Positions 22,476 to 36,613 of a stretch of 64,000 nucleotides of DNA are shown here, piece after piece. Every line of letters begins with the position of its first letter. The stretch's first letter is position 1. The notes beneath the pieces were generated by a model. That model did not search any database, was not told the origin of the DNA, and was given only the letters and a program-made list of their open reading frames with translations. Location: NCBI RefSeq assembly GCF_014529535.1, contig NW_023503373.1:2604001-2668000 (forward strand). The letters are read 5' to 3'. The position numbers and the translations under genes are program-made. The DNA is from Bradysia coprophila (Eukaryota; Arthropoda; Insecta; Diptera; Sciaridae).

Positions 22476-24342
22476 TTACAATTTAGCGTCCATAACGCCA
22501 TGATTATCTGAGTCATTGTTGATGGGCTTTTCACCAGCCAACATTTTCTGAATATCTGATAGTGATTTGCCTTTCGTTTCCGGCACCACAAAGAATACGA
22601 ACACTGTTCCAACCACCGAAAAGGCAGAGAACAACCAGAATGTCTCACCGATACCAATGGCCTCACGGATATTCGTAAATGTTTTCGTAATGACAAATGC
22701 AAGAGCCCAATTGAATGCTCCACAGATCGACGATGCCAAACCTTTGACGTCAGCAGGAAAGATTTCACCGACCATCAACTGAGAATAGCATTTCAATTAC
22801 TAAGTGTTCAAATAACCTTGACGACAAAGTATTGACTTACCCATGGAATAGGTCCGAAGCCCAACGAGAAAACAACGATGAACACACACATTGCTACAAT
22901 TGGCAACCAACCGAGACTGTCGATGTTGGGATTTCCTTGATCGCTCAAATAGAAGTAAATGCCCAATACGATCGTGCACAGAGCCATCACAGATACGGAG
23001 ATCAGTAATAAAATGCGACGTCCCAATTTGTCAACAATGATCGATGATACGAATGTAGCGATGACCTGCATCACACCTACGATTATGGTAGCAATCGATC
23101 CTTGAATGCCAGTATTTGCTCTGTCGAATATGAAACCGGTGTAAAAGATGACAGCGTTGATGCCACTCATTTGCTGGAAGAACATCAGTCCCAACATAAT
23201 GATCAGAGCCTTGACTGATGTTCTCCTTGCGAAGGCAGCAGCAAACGAAATCTTTGAATTTTCACGTTCCTCGTGTTCGGACTGAAGTTCTTGCAATTCG
23301 GTGTTGTAGTCGTAATTGTCACCTCTCAGCCACTTTAGCGATGCAACCGCCTTTTCTGTTTGTTTCTTCGAAACCCAGTAATAGGGAGACTCTGGCATGA
23401 ACACAAATATGACGGCAAAGATAATTGGAATGCATCCACAAACAATGCTCAGCACGAATACACTCGCTCCGGATCCAACAGCATAAACGAAAAGTATACC
23501 AATCGTCAACATCAATTGGAAAAATGTGCCTAATGTGCCACGAATGTCTTTTTGTGCTATTTCGCCAATGTACATCGGAGCACATATACAAAACGATCCG
23601 CCAGATATACCTAACAGCGTCCGACCGACAATAAGCATGGCAATGTTCGATGCCCATATCACGAGAGCCCATCCAATGGTAAACGGAATGACAAGTAACA
23701 GCATTGTCAGCTTCCTACCGCATAAGTTGATAATTGTTCCAATGAACAGACACATGATTGCCGCACCCAAGGTAGTGGACGAACCAACCCAGGACCAGGC
23801 TTCGTCGCCAACAACGAAACCATATTCTTTTGCCTCGGTACCATTTTTATCGACGATAAGAGATTCGGTTGGCGATGTCCATCCCAAGAGTGTACCCGCA
23901 GCAAGAGCACCTCCGGTTGCTAAAAAAAATATTTTATTGTTTGATTAACCTTGAAACGAAATTAGCATTTTTTTAAAAGTTCACCTGCCAGAGCAGCAAC
24001 GTACTGTGGCAACTTTCTCGCTGGTATGTGTGCGTTATTCATATTTTCAGTAGTTTCCTAAAATTTAAAGAAAAAAAACATGTTTTAGTAATCGCATATT
24101 GATATCAACATTCGTTGCTGTGATGGGCGTTACATTTTAATTATTCAACAAAGAAAGAAAAAAATCCAAATTTTCATGCAGGTTTATCAACAAAACGAGT
24201 CAACCTCATAAAATTTGAAACCTAAAAACACTTCAGAAATTTTATATTATACCACTACTCGTGATCCATATCTAACTGGTATTGCAGGTCCATCCTCGAG
24301 AAGGCGAGCATGTTCTGCATTCGCAACAACTTCTGGCAACAT
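22476..24342 (-). CDS. Tret1-like facilitated sugar (trehalose) transporter
   Basis: A 12-TM sugar porter of the SLC2 group; the family moves trehalose or hexoses across the plasma membrane, and which sugar is not shown by sequence. Exons in transcript order: 24342-24259, 24057-23985, 23919-22841, 22778-22476; 512 residues. Visible signatures: KLPQYVAALAA, LGWTSPTES, GRKLTMLLL, GRTLLGISGG, PESPYYWVSKKQ, QQMSGINAVIFYTG, KLGRRILLL, GPIPW joined to LMVGEIFPADVKG across the last intron, and PETKGKSL near the end. The three later exons are firm. The first (MLPEVVANAEHARLLEDGP...) is less sure: its donor GTAGTG is weak, but phase fits. If it is wrong, an ATG inside exon 2 at 24042 could start the protein. 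Confidence 0.87.
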
Positions 24343-27300
24343 TTTTTTTAAACAAAAAAATTGTTTTCTATTTTCGTTAAAATTTTGCCTTTGTTTTCGA
24401 ACAAAGTTAAAAACAAGTCAAATTGTTTTAGTAAACAAAATGTTAATGGCAAATAACGTGTTTCTTAAACACTTTTTTCTGCGATGAAAGTCTCCACGCA
24501 CTATTTTATGTATATGTAGCTATAATGTTCCGGATATGTTATTAATTCGATTTCCTACTACTCATTGATAACATTTCTTTTAAAGAGACCAAAAAAAAAC
24601 TCAGTCATGGGTTTAACAACAAAAAAACCGTTCCTGTATCACTTTGATATGTTTTAATGTTACACTGAACGTTTCACTGTTCCCGGATCAATCTGATTTT
24701 GATAAGAACTGTAAAAATATGTCGTCCACAGCTGTTTTAAAGAGCAAGAAAAAAATGTATATCGAAACGATGATAGAGGTACAGTATGAATAAAGGCCAA
24801 CTAATGAAATATTTTGTGGAAGACCAACGCGGAATCATCAATACACATGCAAAGAGTGACGAACGTTCGTTGTGATTGTGCAGTGCATTCACATGGAGTT
24901 GTATGTGTCGGTTTGAGTAGGGTTGGTTATAAACGGAAAATGATAACAAAGATGGATTGGACTAAATGCGATGTACGGTACACGCACGACTAGAAAGCAA
25001 AAACATTGAATGAATCTGTGTGGATACGTCTTCAAAACGATATAAACTAAGCATAAATGATTATTCTACTTGGGGCCTCCTAAAGTCGTTTAAAGTTCAA
25101 TTAACTCTTAACAATATTCTATTCATAACATCAAAAGTCCAATGTCCTAATCCATGTTTTAGTTTTTGTTTCTAACGATAGTCAACATCTTCTCAGCTCT
25201 TATCAGAAAATAGTAACGTCAATACATGCGCATCGTTTCTGATTGTTTAGTTCCAGAAAGGTCAGGTTTAAAAAAAGGCGAGCCTATTTACATATCATTT
25301 TAAACAAAATGTTTTTATCAATGTTATGTTTAAACGATTACTTTTTAAAAATAAATTTTGTTTTGGAATTTTTTCCCGATGAGAAAGCAAAATTTTCCAC
25401 TGATTTACTCAAAGACAAAATGTTTTGGCAACAATTAACGCGGTAGTTGTGGTTATTGTAAAAAGAATGTCATTATTAATCAAAAACATCTACTCTGTTG
25501 CACCATCGAAGTTCGTTTTCACATTGCACATTTGCTACACGTGCCGAGCATTTTCCCAGCTAGATATTTGATATCGCTACGATATGCATTTATCAAATAC
25601 GAGTGAATACAAAACCATTAAAAAAAAACTCAATTTGCAATTCTCAGAGTTCAAGAAACGCTTGAAATTCTATCAATGCAAAATTTAGTTGGATGTCTTT
25701 AAGTCGGTTTCGCATGTTATAATCGATTTTCGCTTCATTAACATATTTGTCGAGTAACAATTAAGTGCTTAGTCAATACATCGGTCATTACCAGCAAAAT
25801 ATTTCCTCTAATTGCATTTTTTTGTTAATCCAAACAAAATTAATTGATTTTAAGAAAGAGGTGTGTAGTGACTCGTATCGACTTAACACTCAGACGATAT
25901 AATTGGCCGTATCGGTGAATCATAATAAAAGTCAACTATCCCTTTGAGAGGCAGTAAAAACAATGAAAAACTCCATTTTACATGCTTACAACACAGGGGT
26001 AATGAACTTAGGAATGCGCTTGCGTTTAATGTATTGATGTACAGCCGTGATGATTATGCTATGCACTTTATTAAGTGGAACAAGTTTTCATTCCATACTG
26101 AGGTGGTGTTTGTGAAGGTTCTATGAAGAAAGTATATTTATACGGTCGAGCCTTCAGACACGTTTACACACATATGGAAAGTGGAATTGAAAAAAAAAAT
26201 CTATATTCGCATGGAGGGCCTGGCATATGACGTCAAATGACGTAGTGTTTTGCTGTGAGGTAGGTACTCTTATAATATGTTCTGTTCATATATGAAAATC
26301 GATTTTATTGTATGCTAATATTGTAGTTGAATTGAATGTTTGAGTTTTTTTTTAAATTTTAAATCAAAGTTGACGTTAGGCTAATCTTAACCCTGGAAGA
26401 TCATTCTGTAATTTTCGATGTTTTCTCGAAATCTAAATACCCTCGTAACACTCTCTGCATGATTATAATGTTTTCCGTATCCCAGTCCCAGATAGAATTT
26501 CCACAGTATTTTCCAGAATATAATTCGATAAAAGTGCAATTTAATCCAGATCTGGCATCGGTATTTTCCACTTAGGTATAATTGTAATTAACAACGTTGT
26601 TGATGCATTCTACTTATTTAATAGTATATTCAGTTGGGGTCGGGCGAATTAATTTGCAAGGTTATTTTGATTTATATGGTTCGTTTTATCAGGACGGGAT
26701 ATTTATAGGTATACGCAAATATATATAAAGAAAGGCGAATGTACTGAATGGAAATGAAAATAAACCTTTCGTGGAGTGGGAATGTTTTTTGTTCATCATT
26801 ATATATCTTGGCCAGTATATATTTGTACTGTAAATTCCGAGACGTCAAATAATGCATATAAATTGAGCGTAAAATACACTTTTCTTGTTTGTGCATTCAA
26901 TTTAGCTTTAGTCATGGATTCGCTTATCATTCCGATTAGAATTTCTTATGACATAAATTGTCTGTTAATCGGTTTATCAATAGTAAAATTTGTATTTATA
27001 GTTTTAATTAGTGCTATTCTGGGCAAATTGACGTCAATAATTTTTGTCGTTTCGGTTTTCTTCCATTCATCTATATCATTTTAGGAAAGATTTATTGGAC
27101 TGATAAAGTTTTGTTTTAGTTTACAAATGAGAAATTTATAGTTTTATGAAATATGAATGGAAAGATTGTGATGCAGTGGATCAATTAGCCTTAGAATACA
27201 ACGCATAAAAATCTTGGTGCAAAAGGGATGCACGATTTTGTGAGAGAATGACATACGTTTACTCTATCAAAATCTTGCATATCTTTAGAACTAAGTTTTT

Positions 27301-27430
27301 ATTGTGTTGTAGGGTAGAATACGTCCTTTTTGATCTACTGCAGTGGATAGATGGCTTGATCTTAGTTGATATTGCGTGTTATCACCGAGAGCAATGCGTT
27401 GTCAATTTAAAAGTTCTGTCCTATCTACAG
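24343..27430. other. Gene-free stretch upstream of the sugar transporter
   Basis: AT-rich with no supportable gene. It may be the promoter or a long first intron of the minus-strand transporter. Confidence 0.4.
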
Positions 27431-27690
27431 TGTTAAAAGAGCTTAAAAATAGGGGAAAAACCAGTTAATTTACCTGGATCGATGGGTGATATGCCAAAAT
27501 TTCTACTCTCTTTAAACACACTATACAGTGTGCTAAAAGAGTGTAAAACAGAAAAAATGACCAGTTAGTTAACTGGTCTCGTTGGATGATACTTCAAAAG
27601 TTGTATGTAAAAGTCCAGTTAACGAGGAACAGACCAGTTTATTTAACTGAGCTCAATGGGTGAACACTCTTTTTGACATTATCTGTTAAC
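27430..27690. repeat. Degenerate tandem repeat, three units of about 85 bp
   Basis: Three successive copies carry a palindromic motif of the form CCAGTTAGTTAACTGG (near 27461, 27552 and 27633), followed by a GATGGGTGAT-like string. The units also share a stretch like AAAGAGTGTAAAACA. Diverged. Confidence 0.55.
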
Positions 27691-29390
27691 ACCCTATAGG
27701 ATTGGTTCTCATTAAAAAACGGTTTTTCAGAAATAGTATCTAAATTACTCTGACTATATTGTAATTTAACTTTGTAAGGCGAAAAGGTATATTGTAATCT
27801 CTGGAAAGCGATAGTTGTACAATGTACAACGAGTGATAGTAAAATACATCTAATCACCATTTTATCTATTATTTGAACCAATCGAAGATTAAATAATTAT
27901 CTTTCCCCGGTCCTGAACGATTGAACAACGATGGATTAACAAGAAATTGATAAACTGTCGAGAAAAAAAAAGTTCAAGTATTTTGTATTGGTGTGAGTAC
28001 GATTATCGAGAGTATTGATTTGACTAAGTTATTTGCCTGAGTAAATATTTACAAAATATACATCATGAAGAGATACAAACGATACATTGTTTGAGAAGTG
28101 AGTATATCCAAAAAAAACAAATTTATTTCATCAGAAACAAAGTACCAGTTTCACCTTGACAATCAAGTTTTTTTTATTTTAACACTAAAAATATCCAATA
28201 TTCACTGAGCATACATTGACAGTTTAACAAAAAAAAATTCCGGCAAAAAAATTATTCCAACTTACAATTCGTTATTAGATTCCGGAAAATCGAAACACAG
28301 CAAGTAAGATGAAAACAAAAATCTCGAAATAATAAATTATTTAATTAATGACAAAACTAAATGCATTCAACACTTGAATTAAATTGACCGATTTGCACTG
28401 TACCAATCAAATTAAATAATTTAAAGCGACTCCGTTAAAAAATGAAATTAACCCGACGAGCACTTAATCACATTTGAATTCAATTTAACCGAAAATAAGC
28501 CGCGCTCCATTCAAACATATTTCGTTATAGTAGGTACCTAAATAATCGAGCTTTTAGTTGATATGAAGATAATACGAATTAAATTTATGGCTCATAAGAG
28601 TATAAAGTGAGATTGTGAAGTGGTGGGGTCTTCTTAGAAATGAATTTTGTTATTCGATATGATGATTGAATGACGGCCATAAATAGTTTTTTTTTTAAAT
28701 CTAATCTTATACATACTGAAGAAAGTGAGTTCATGGTGGACAGATCGAGGATTTTGGTCACTGTTTTCTTCACAGTGTTCGGAACATTTTAAGAAATTAT
28801 ATATTTTAGGTGTGAAGTGATTCAACGGCACTCAGGGAAGCAAGAAAATTTCTTCAATTTTGCGAGTAGCTTCATTCAATTGATTTTGAGAACGATACAC
28901 TTTATCGACATTTTTGAAACTTTCTTCTTTCATCTCATCACAAAAAAAAATCAAAACCTTGGTTTCCATCTAATCCACAATAAAGTGAAAGTTTGTGATA
29001 AACCGGACTAATTATTACTCCTAGGAATCATTCAAAACCAGTGCCTATTTTTTGTGAAATTCGTAAAGTTTCATGAAATTCGTGAAATTTAATGGGTAAA
29101 ATTCATGAAAGATTTGACTAAATTTAACTAAAAAGAATTGAATAATTCCAGGAAATTTCATGAATTTCACGGATTTCTTGAAATTTCATAAAAGAACTTA
29201 AAAATCGATTTTATCGTGATGGTACATTTTTGGCTGAATGGAGCAAAATTTAGATCACGCTGTCTTCTACATTTTTCTCCATTTAGGCGAAAATGCCTAA
29301 AATCTACCGTTCACCACCGATGCGTTTACAATTTTTCATGCTGAGGGCCTAAAAATTACGAGAAAGATTGCAAAACCTATACCCCAATGC
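27691..29390. other. Gene-free stretch
   Basis: No gene seen. A patch at 29050-29200 is rich in short inverted TTCATGAAATT-like words. An open frame or two of about 65 codons show no domain. Confidence 0.4.
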
Positions 29391-29443
29391 ATGAAATAGT
29401 ACATTACGTTACAAGGGAGTTACTTTCCGAGTGACGTATATAG

Positions 29444-30046
29444 TTTTTTTTGATACCAACATTGAAAAATGATACTTTCGCCCCGCATATGAGGGGCGAA
29501 AGTAAAAAAATGCATCCCACGGGAGAAAGTACTTAACGAAGAGCGAACGCAACTGAACGAACAGCGAAAGTGACTGACGTCACAGAAAATGAGAGAAATG
29601 AGTCGAGTTGTCAACAAAATCCGCTCATATTATGCAGAATACTTTGATCAAAATTGTAAAACACTGTGCGCCAGTGTTCTTATTGAAATTAGCATACAAA
29701 GTTGATACTTTTTGTTACTGAATGATTTGTTAGTTATATCTTAATTTTTGTGTGTGTTATTGTTGTGATGGCTAAATTATTAAATTTTTCATATACCAGG
29801 GGGCTGCCGCCCCCTGGACCCCCGCATTTTCTGGCTAAATGCCTTTTTATTTCAACATTTTGTTGCGATGTTTGCGATACGTATCAATTTTCAATGTTGG
29901 TATCAAAAAAAATAGTATGAACGACTCGGGGCAAAAGTAAAAAAATTCAACCTGTGCGATTAGAGCCCTTGCCTTCGGCGCGGGCTCCAACTCTCGCACA
30001 CGGTTGAATTTTTTTACTTTCGCCCCTTGTCATTCAATGTACTATT
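29444..30046. mobile_element. Repeat element R, copy 2
   Basis: Near-identical to 17674-18250. It differs mainly by a 24-bp insertion at about 29798-29822 that forms a GC-rich palindrome (CCAGGGGGC ... GCCCCCTGG). A possible outer inverted end, AATAGTACATT at 29396, pairs with AATGTACTATT at 30036-30046, suggesting the complete element spans 29396-30046 and that copy 1 is left-truncated. Confidence 0.75.
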
Positions 30047-30159
30047 ACATGCTTGCTAAGCAGGGCGAAAGTAAGAAATGTCAAATTCAAGGGGCGAAAG
30101 CGATAGCTTTCGCCCCGTGGGTTTACATTTCTTTTTCGCCCCGCTTAGCAAGCATGTAA
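30045..30159. repeat. Palindromic MITE abutting repeat R copy 2
   Basis: TTACATGCTTGCTAAGC at the left end faces GCTTAGCAAGCATGTAA at the right end. An inner hairpin, GGGGCGAAAG ... CTTTCGCCCC, shares its motif with repeat R. It starts exactly where repeat R ends. Confidence 0.75.
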
Positions 30160-33100
30160 AAATATAAAAATATGCCCTGTTCGAAACGCCGTTGCATTCA
30201 AAATATATCTTACTTTGACAATCGTCCAACATTTTGAAACTTTGATGTATTTACAGCACCAAATTTCTCGCTTTTACGAAAATCCATGTTATCACCGACA
30301 AAGATAAGTACTTTTTGTCGGTGAAAATGCGTTAGGCTGATGGATAATAATGACCACTAGAAGGTGGAATTCGGCTCAGTTGATTACACACGTTGCGTTT
30401 TATTTCCAACGTTCTGCCTACTTCTAACTTATAACTTGTATTAAGTTGTTATGTACGAAGACAAAGACAAAATCATAAGTCAAATAAATGTTTGTGTTGT
30501 TCTTTAAAGTGCATGAATACATTTCGCCTCTTATTACTTCATAAATCTTTCTTGAAATTTTACACCACACTTTTATGTCAACGTACTTAACATACCATTG
30601 TTATGACATGGTGATGATGTTATTTTGAACAGTGAAATGACAAAAGTTACACAATGTCTACTATAGAATACCCGATAGCGAGAACTGATCAAGAACCCCA
30701 TGATCGAAAGTTTCACACAATTTAAGTTCAATCGATCATGAAGCTAGACACATAGCAGAATTTTTAGACGCATTTTTATGCAGTGTTGTAAAGTTTTAGA
30801 AATTGTTCTGCTCGTAAGATCGACCGTCCCCTGCAACACCTAACAATAAAATTTACTTTACAGCAAAAAATACTTTTAGGTTTTAGCTGTCAGTTCTGAT
30901 GGAAAATGAGTATGATGGACAGCAGCGTAAACCTATACCATAAACTAGCGCTTATTAGAATATTCTTATTTCATAAAGGTTCTCGAATTATTTGTTCTTC
31001 GAAAACCATTAATAATGGATGCCCAAACGTTCGTATATTCGGATTACCGATGGACATTCAGTACTAAGCAAGCAAACCTCTAAGGCGAAAATCATTTTTG
31101 ATAGCCGGATGTTTTCATTATTGTATTGTGGCGAGCAATATTGCTTCCACGAACTTCAATTGAAACCACCTACTCGTCATCATTACATGCGTGTGCAATT
31201 TCTATTCTATTTTCTCTCGCTGTTGAATTTCATTTAATTCTACAAATTTATTGAATTAACGGACAGACGAATGCATTCAATGAGAGCGAATATTCAAAAA
31301 TTACAATTGTAAATTTCGATCGATGCGGAAAGTAATGGTGCTGGCTATTATTAACTTTCAAGTTCAATTTCATTTAAGATGTAACTATTAAAATTAATTT
31401 GAATCTTTAAAAATAATTTGTTTAACCAATACAATAATTTTTATAATTTTTAGGTCAGCCAGCACGTCTAACTTCATAGCGATATGACACTTATAGTGAT
31501 AAAGCAAACCGAATAAAATTATTCAGATGATAACTCTTTCAATTTAAATTTAATGAACTCACAAATTGTTCTATTGAAGATACCATTCTTCATATATTTT
31601 GCGTGCTGCTTAACAGGTCGAAACGTTTACTCCTAATAATGAAAACGAACTGCACTTTCAATTCGAAAAATTGAAAGACAAATTATCTGGCTCTTCATGT
31701 AATGTGTAGATTGTAGTTCTCCAAGAATAACTGTTATCATTCCATGCCACTCAATACTAATATAATACCCAATAGGTCATTCAATATTTCGGTAAGTAAG
31801 ACATTTATCTCAATTTCATTTTACATTTTCTTGACTATTTCTCATTATCATATTTGCTTGACCTTAAGATTATTTAATGCATTTTTTTCTCCACGTTCCG
31901 ATTATCTAATACTTCAAATTATAGACAAAATGCTCATCCATTGGAAGAATAAACTCAATATTGGAACATTTAGAATGTATGCTTAATACAAAATTAATGT
32001 AAAATTGTTTGAAATTTATGAAAGAATCAGTCTGTACGAATTTGAATAGGTAATTAGAATCGTATAGGTAAGGTATTTAAATAACCATAACTAAGTACCT
32101 CATTATAATATGAAAAGGCTCGGAATTTGGATCATATATGTTTATGTAACGACAGGTGACCTTTCACGACTGTTACCATGTAATGTAAGTGATGTTGCCT
32201 AGGAGAACATTTCCTCTATAAATATGACCTTGACCACTAATTTACTTGTTCAACACTGTTGCTACACGATCATTTTTCATTGAAATATTTGGAATTTGAT
32301 TCTGAAACAATGTGAATGGTCGTAAGATTCAAAGACCACTTTCGAATTTCGTTTTGGAAATGAGCTTGGATTATGAATTAAAAGTTGAAATTTATAGTCG
32401 CTGGAAGGTTTAATAAACTTTTCTATCCATCATTGTTGTTCCACTCGAAAATTAAATGTAGTGATAAGAAAAGATGCTATTTAAAAGCTTGAAATATCTG
32501 TCGGAACGATGCTGACTTGTGACGAATAAAAATTTGTCGAACTCTGTAAACTCTTATTAAACTCTTATCCTCAGACATCATTTTTCCAAGCGCCCGGTTC
32601 TCTGTCGACAGAGAGTGCAGATAAGCGTACGTGAAAGCCGTAAGTTCCGTTTGCACAAGCACTTCTTAGATTCTACATTCCTTTTAGTAAAGTGTGTCGA
32701 GTTGTAGGCTAATTTTATTTTCGATAGCTTCAGCCAGAAATCTGGGGATGTAAAACAACCTCTACTTTCATTGTAAGTCTTAGAAAATGCATTCTTTTAC
32801 ATACGAAAAAGAAAATAGGAATTAAAGCAGTAATTAGCAGAAAAACCGTGGAAATATTTTCTATCGAACAATTTATTTTGCGGTAAATCCGAAACGAATG
32901 TAAATTGTAATGCATTCTGCATCATATAATACATATATGATACATTTTGCTTCTATATAAGAAGTTACACAAGCTGTGATCTGTTGTCGCGGTTCTATAT
33001 CTATGTTTTAATGATAAACACAATAATTACACAGAAGCATTGTGCTTTTGCGGAAATGAGTTGTATATAATGCGATATCAAAATGTTTTATCGAAATGTA

Positions 33101-35129
33101 GTAGCCGAGAATGAAGTCAAGTCTTATGTATAGAAAGGCAACTCAATATGTACATTAGATTTGTGATCTTTACTGACAATGTGATTTTAAATTTTTCTAT
33201 AACTTTTAAAGCGAAAGAATATGATCAATAAGTCTAATCTCTTATTACTTTTTCTCATTATTTGCTCGCAAATAAAGTGAGATGTGGACATAATTTTGTA
33301 ATGTGTACCAAAAGTGAACAGAATGTGGTCGAAGGGAAGTCAATTTGACGAAGAAACCGATGTCAAGCTAACTGGAGTAAGAAATAGAGTGGAAAACTGT
33401 GTAAAATATCGAGACTATTGAATAGTTAATTACAGAAATATCTCTTTCATTTTTAAACATCAGAAAACTTCTATTGACATCGTCAGTTTACTTTTACAGA
33501 GACTAAACGAATAAAATTTCATTTTTCTTATAATTTGCTAATGTGACACGTCCTCTTCTTACATTTAACTGTTTATATAAATTAGAGAATTCTGAGCAAG
33601 TAACGTAACAATTGCCCATTGACCACATAATTGTAGAAAATGTGGTACCCCTCGAATCTTTCAGTAGAAAATGCTCCGAGAGTAGATAAGCATTCTATGA
33701 ATTCTAAATGCTACACAATTCGCAAATGAGGTCACTGCCCTTCAGAGTTGAATTACACTATTAATACCAATTGATAACGCATGTTAACATAACATTGCTA
33801 TTAATACTATGTACGCAGTACACGCAGCAAAATCATAAGTGGTTGTACTATTTAAAGAGCTAACTCAAATTTGTTCAAGTCGGTTCGTTGTAGAAATATT
33901 GTACAATCTACAAGTACCCCTTAAAATCAATATCGCATTGGAAAGTTCTTCAGAAAATCGTTCGTCCCTATTTAATTTAACTTATGATTCATTACAAATG
34001 AATGTCAATCCAATCTAATCGAGATCCTTTTTCATTTATCAAATTATTTTCAAACTCTGCTGGTATTTCGCTCGTGGTGATACATATAATACTTTCGCTA
34101 TCTTTACAATGTGTTGAATTTTTCAAAAGCTTGACAAAGAAAGGAAATTCTAATGATTATCGATTCCACAATCCACCAGATATAAATTGTAAATTTGATT
34201 GCTGGCACGTTAATGATAGATGGGATTATGCAATAATTATAAACAAGACTGAGTTAATCAAATTTAGATAAAGTTTATCATGTTCGTTGGTGTTGGTATT
34301 TTTATACTGTAAGAAATAATTGTATTTGATTTTAATGGATGATACATTAAACACCAGCCAAGTTGTATCAAAATTCGTTTGAAATATTGAGGTAAAGAAT
34401 GCATAACGATTTTTTTTAACAACCTTTTATCACGCTGAAGTTTTATAATGGCTGTTAATAAAATCGAGGGCCCGGATAATATTGGCTTATATAGTTTGCA
34501 CAATAGATAATCTAATGACACATTAACCACTATTAACTTTAATATCTAATACCGAATGATGACTTGTATTGTTTTGTTGCTCAATCAAAAAAAAATTATC
34601 GGCTTTTTTCCCCATAATCTCTCTGATTTGTTTACTTTTGCGCTCTGATAACGGCGCGTGTATATCACCTATAATATCTAACTCGTGATATGTCCAGCGA
34701 AATGTTATTGGTTAGTGAACAAGAAAGACGTTCATAAATTTGTAACTTTTTTTTTTGCAAAATGTATTGCCATTTTATGGAACAGGTTCTTTTTGTTGAC
34801 AAAAAAAGCTATGGAATTTTGTACAACAAAAGGTTTCGATCTTTATTTTGAAAAATCATGTTTTCTACACCCATATAATTAGGTAAAGTTGCTGAGACAT
34901 GCGATCGTCGAGATTGCATTTTTACGTAAAAAGAATATAAGAAATGGCTTCCGTTTAAATTGCAACTTAAAATTATGAAAAACTTAATGAAAACCGGTTA
35001 AACCTCAATAAAATGATTTCAAGCTTTCCGTCCGTCTTTCTTTAATGAACTTGCAAAAATTCTAGGAAAAAAAATGTTTGTGAGGCATTGATGCTTAGCA
35101 TCAGAATCCTATTTGAAAAATGACCGACC
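30160..35129. other. Gene-free AT-rich stretch of about 5 kb
   Basis: No protein gene, RNA gene or strong repeat that I can support. A TATA-like CTATAAATA occurs at 32216-32224, with no recognisable exon after it. Confidence 0.4.
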
Positions 35130-35310
35130 ACAACGACCACGAATTTGTTAACTTTCAATAGAAATGACATCTGGTTGTAGTAGTTTGACCAGTTCTGAAA
35201 AAAGTCAGCAGTTTAACGCAATTTTAAACTTTTCAGTTTTCTCAGAGCTGGTCGAACTTCTACGACCAAATCTTGTTTTTGTTAAAAGCTAACACATTAG
35301 TGGTCGTTAT
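35130..35310. repeat. Foldback, about 181 bp
   Basis: The left arm from ACAACGACCAC pairs with the right arm ending TGGTCGTTAT. Matching continues inward through GGTTGTAGTAGTTTGACCAG versus CTGGTCGAACTTCTACGACC. Likely a MITE; no clear target duplication. Confidence 0.65.
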
Positions 35311-36613
35311 GTGAAAATATATCATCATTCTCTAAAATCCAGTATTTAAAAAACGCCTAAATGTATGCTTTTCAGCAAAGTATCGATACGAGCATCGACA
35401 CTTCTTAATGCGCAGAAAGATTTTTTTTAAACAGATTTTAGAATAAATTGTAGCTAAACCGCTAATATTTAGGTGGCACCGAAACTAAAAGACTGGAATC
35501 AGTATCTCAAAAACAAGTTTTAGGTAAGAGCAACAAATTTATTTTGTGGTCACAGTCCGGAGGTGAATCGAAGATCATCTAATTTATGATCACTAAACAA
35601 ACATATTCACAAAAATACGATAAAACTAACAATGTCGTGCAGTTGTGCTATTAGGGAAAACGCATCATCAGGTTATTATATGGATTCCCCAGGTTTTCCA
35701 CGTTTCATCGGTTTTTTACTTTGCATAATAATAACTGCACTGCAATTAAGTTATTATCCGCTTTTCTGAATGTGCTATATATTCTACATATGAATTGTAC
35801 AGAACATATAAAAAAGTGTAGTTTTCAGATACTACTTAATATTCGAGAAATGTGTGGTTTTTCACGTTGGCATTTTTTCTGTGCACATATGGAATTACCA
35901 ACGCGTACAGAAAATTCAAATTTTTCTGTTCGTCTGTCAATCACTCAGTCATCTTAAAGGTCACGCAATTAACTGAGCAAAAAATGCAATAAAATTGAGA
36001 GGAGCGATTTCGATCAGCCATAACAAAGAAACAAAAAATACGACCTCACACTGAATACAGTCTTTTACGACTCAGAGATTTTGAAAATGAAAAAGCCAGT
36101 GATGGTTTCAAAAAAAAAACTAGAATAAATCATGATTGATCATAAACATTGCGGATTATATAACAAAAAAAAACATGTGAAAAATAATTTGTTTTTAAGT
36201 TCACGTTCACTGTTTGTACAATCTGTACGTACAATTACAGTCTCGTCAGTGACCTCCAATATTTTCATGTTCAAAGTTGTTTTTGCGAACAAAATATTGT
36301 GATTGAGCTAGGCAAAAATACCTTTAATGTTAATTAATCAAGATTTATCTTAAATAAAAACTTAATTAAGCAAACTTTTTCCCATTGTTATATTATGATA
36401 CACCGTACCGATACCGACTTTTCGCACTTCAAAGTGACTTCCTTTCCGGATTATTTTTGTTTCATTGTTATTTATGTGAGGGGATGACTCGATGGTTATC
36501 ACCAAAAATATCCGGGTTCGTTTACTGTGTCAGACAATTCCACTTGGAGCTTCATAATTCGGGTACCACAACTGTTTGGTGGCTGCAACGATGTACGCAC
36601 TGAATGAGCTACC

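Noticed and set aside
23526-23948. 140-codon plus-strand ORF
   Set aside because: It is antisense to the large sugar-transporter exon and explained by it.
34002-34271. 89-codon ORF with a hydrophobic stretch
   Set aside because: Isolated, AT-rich, no family features and no splice partners.
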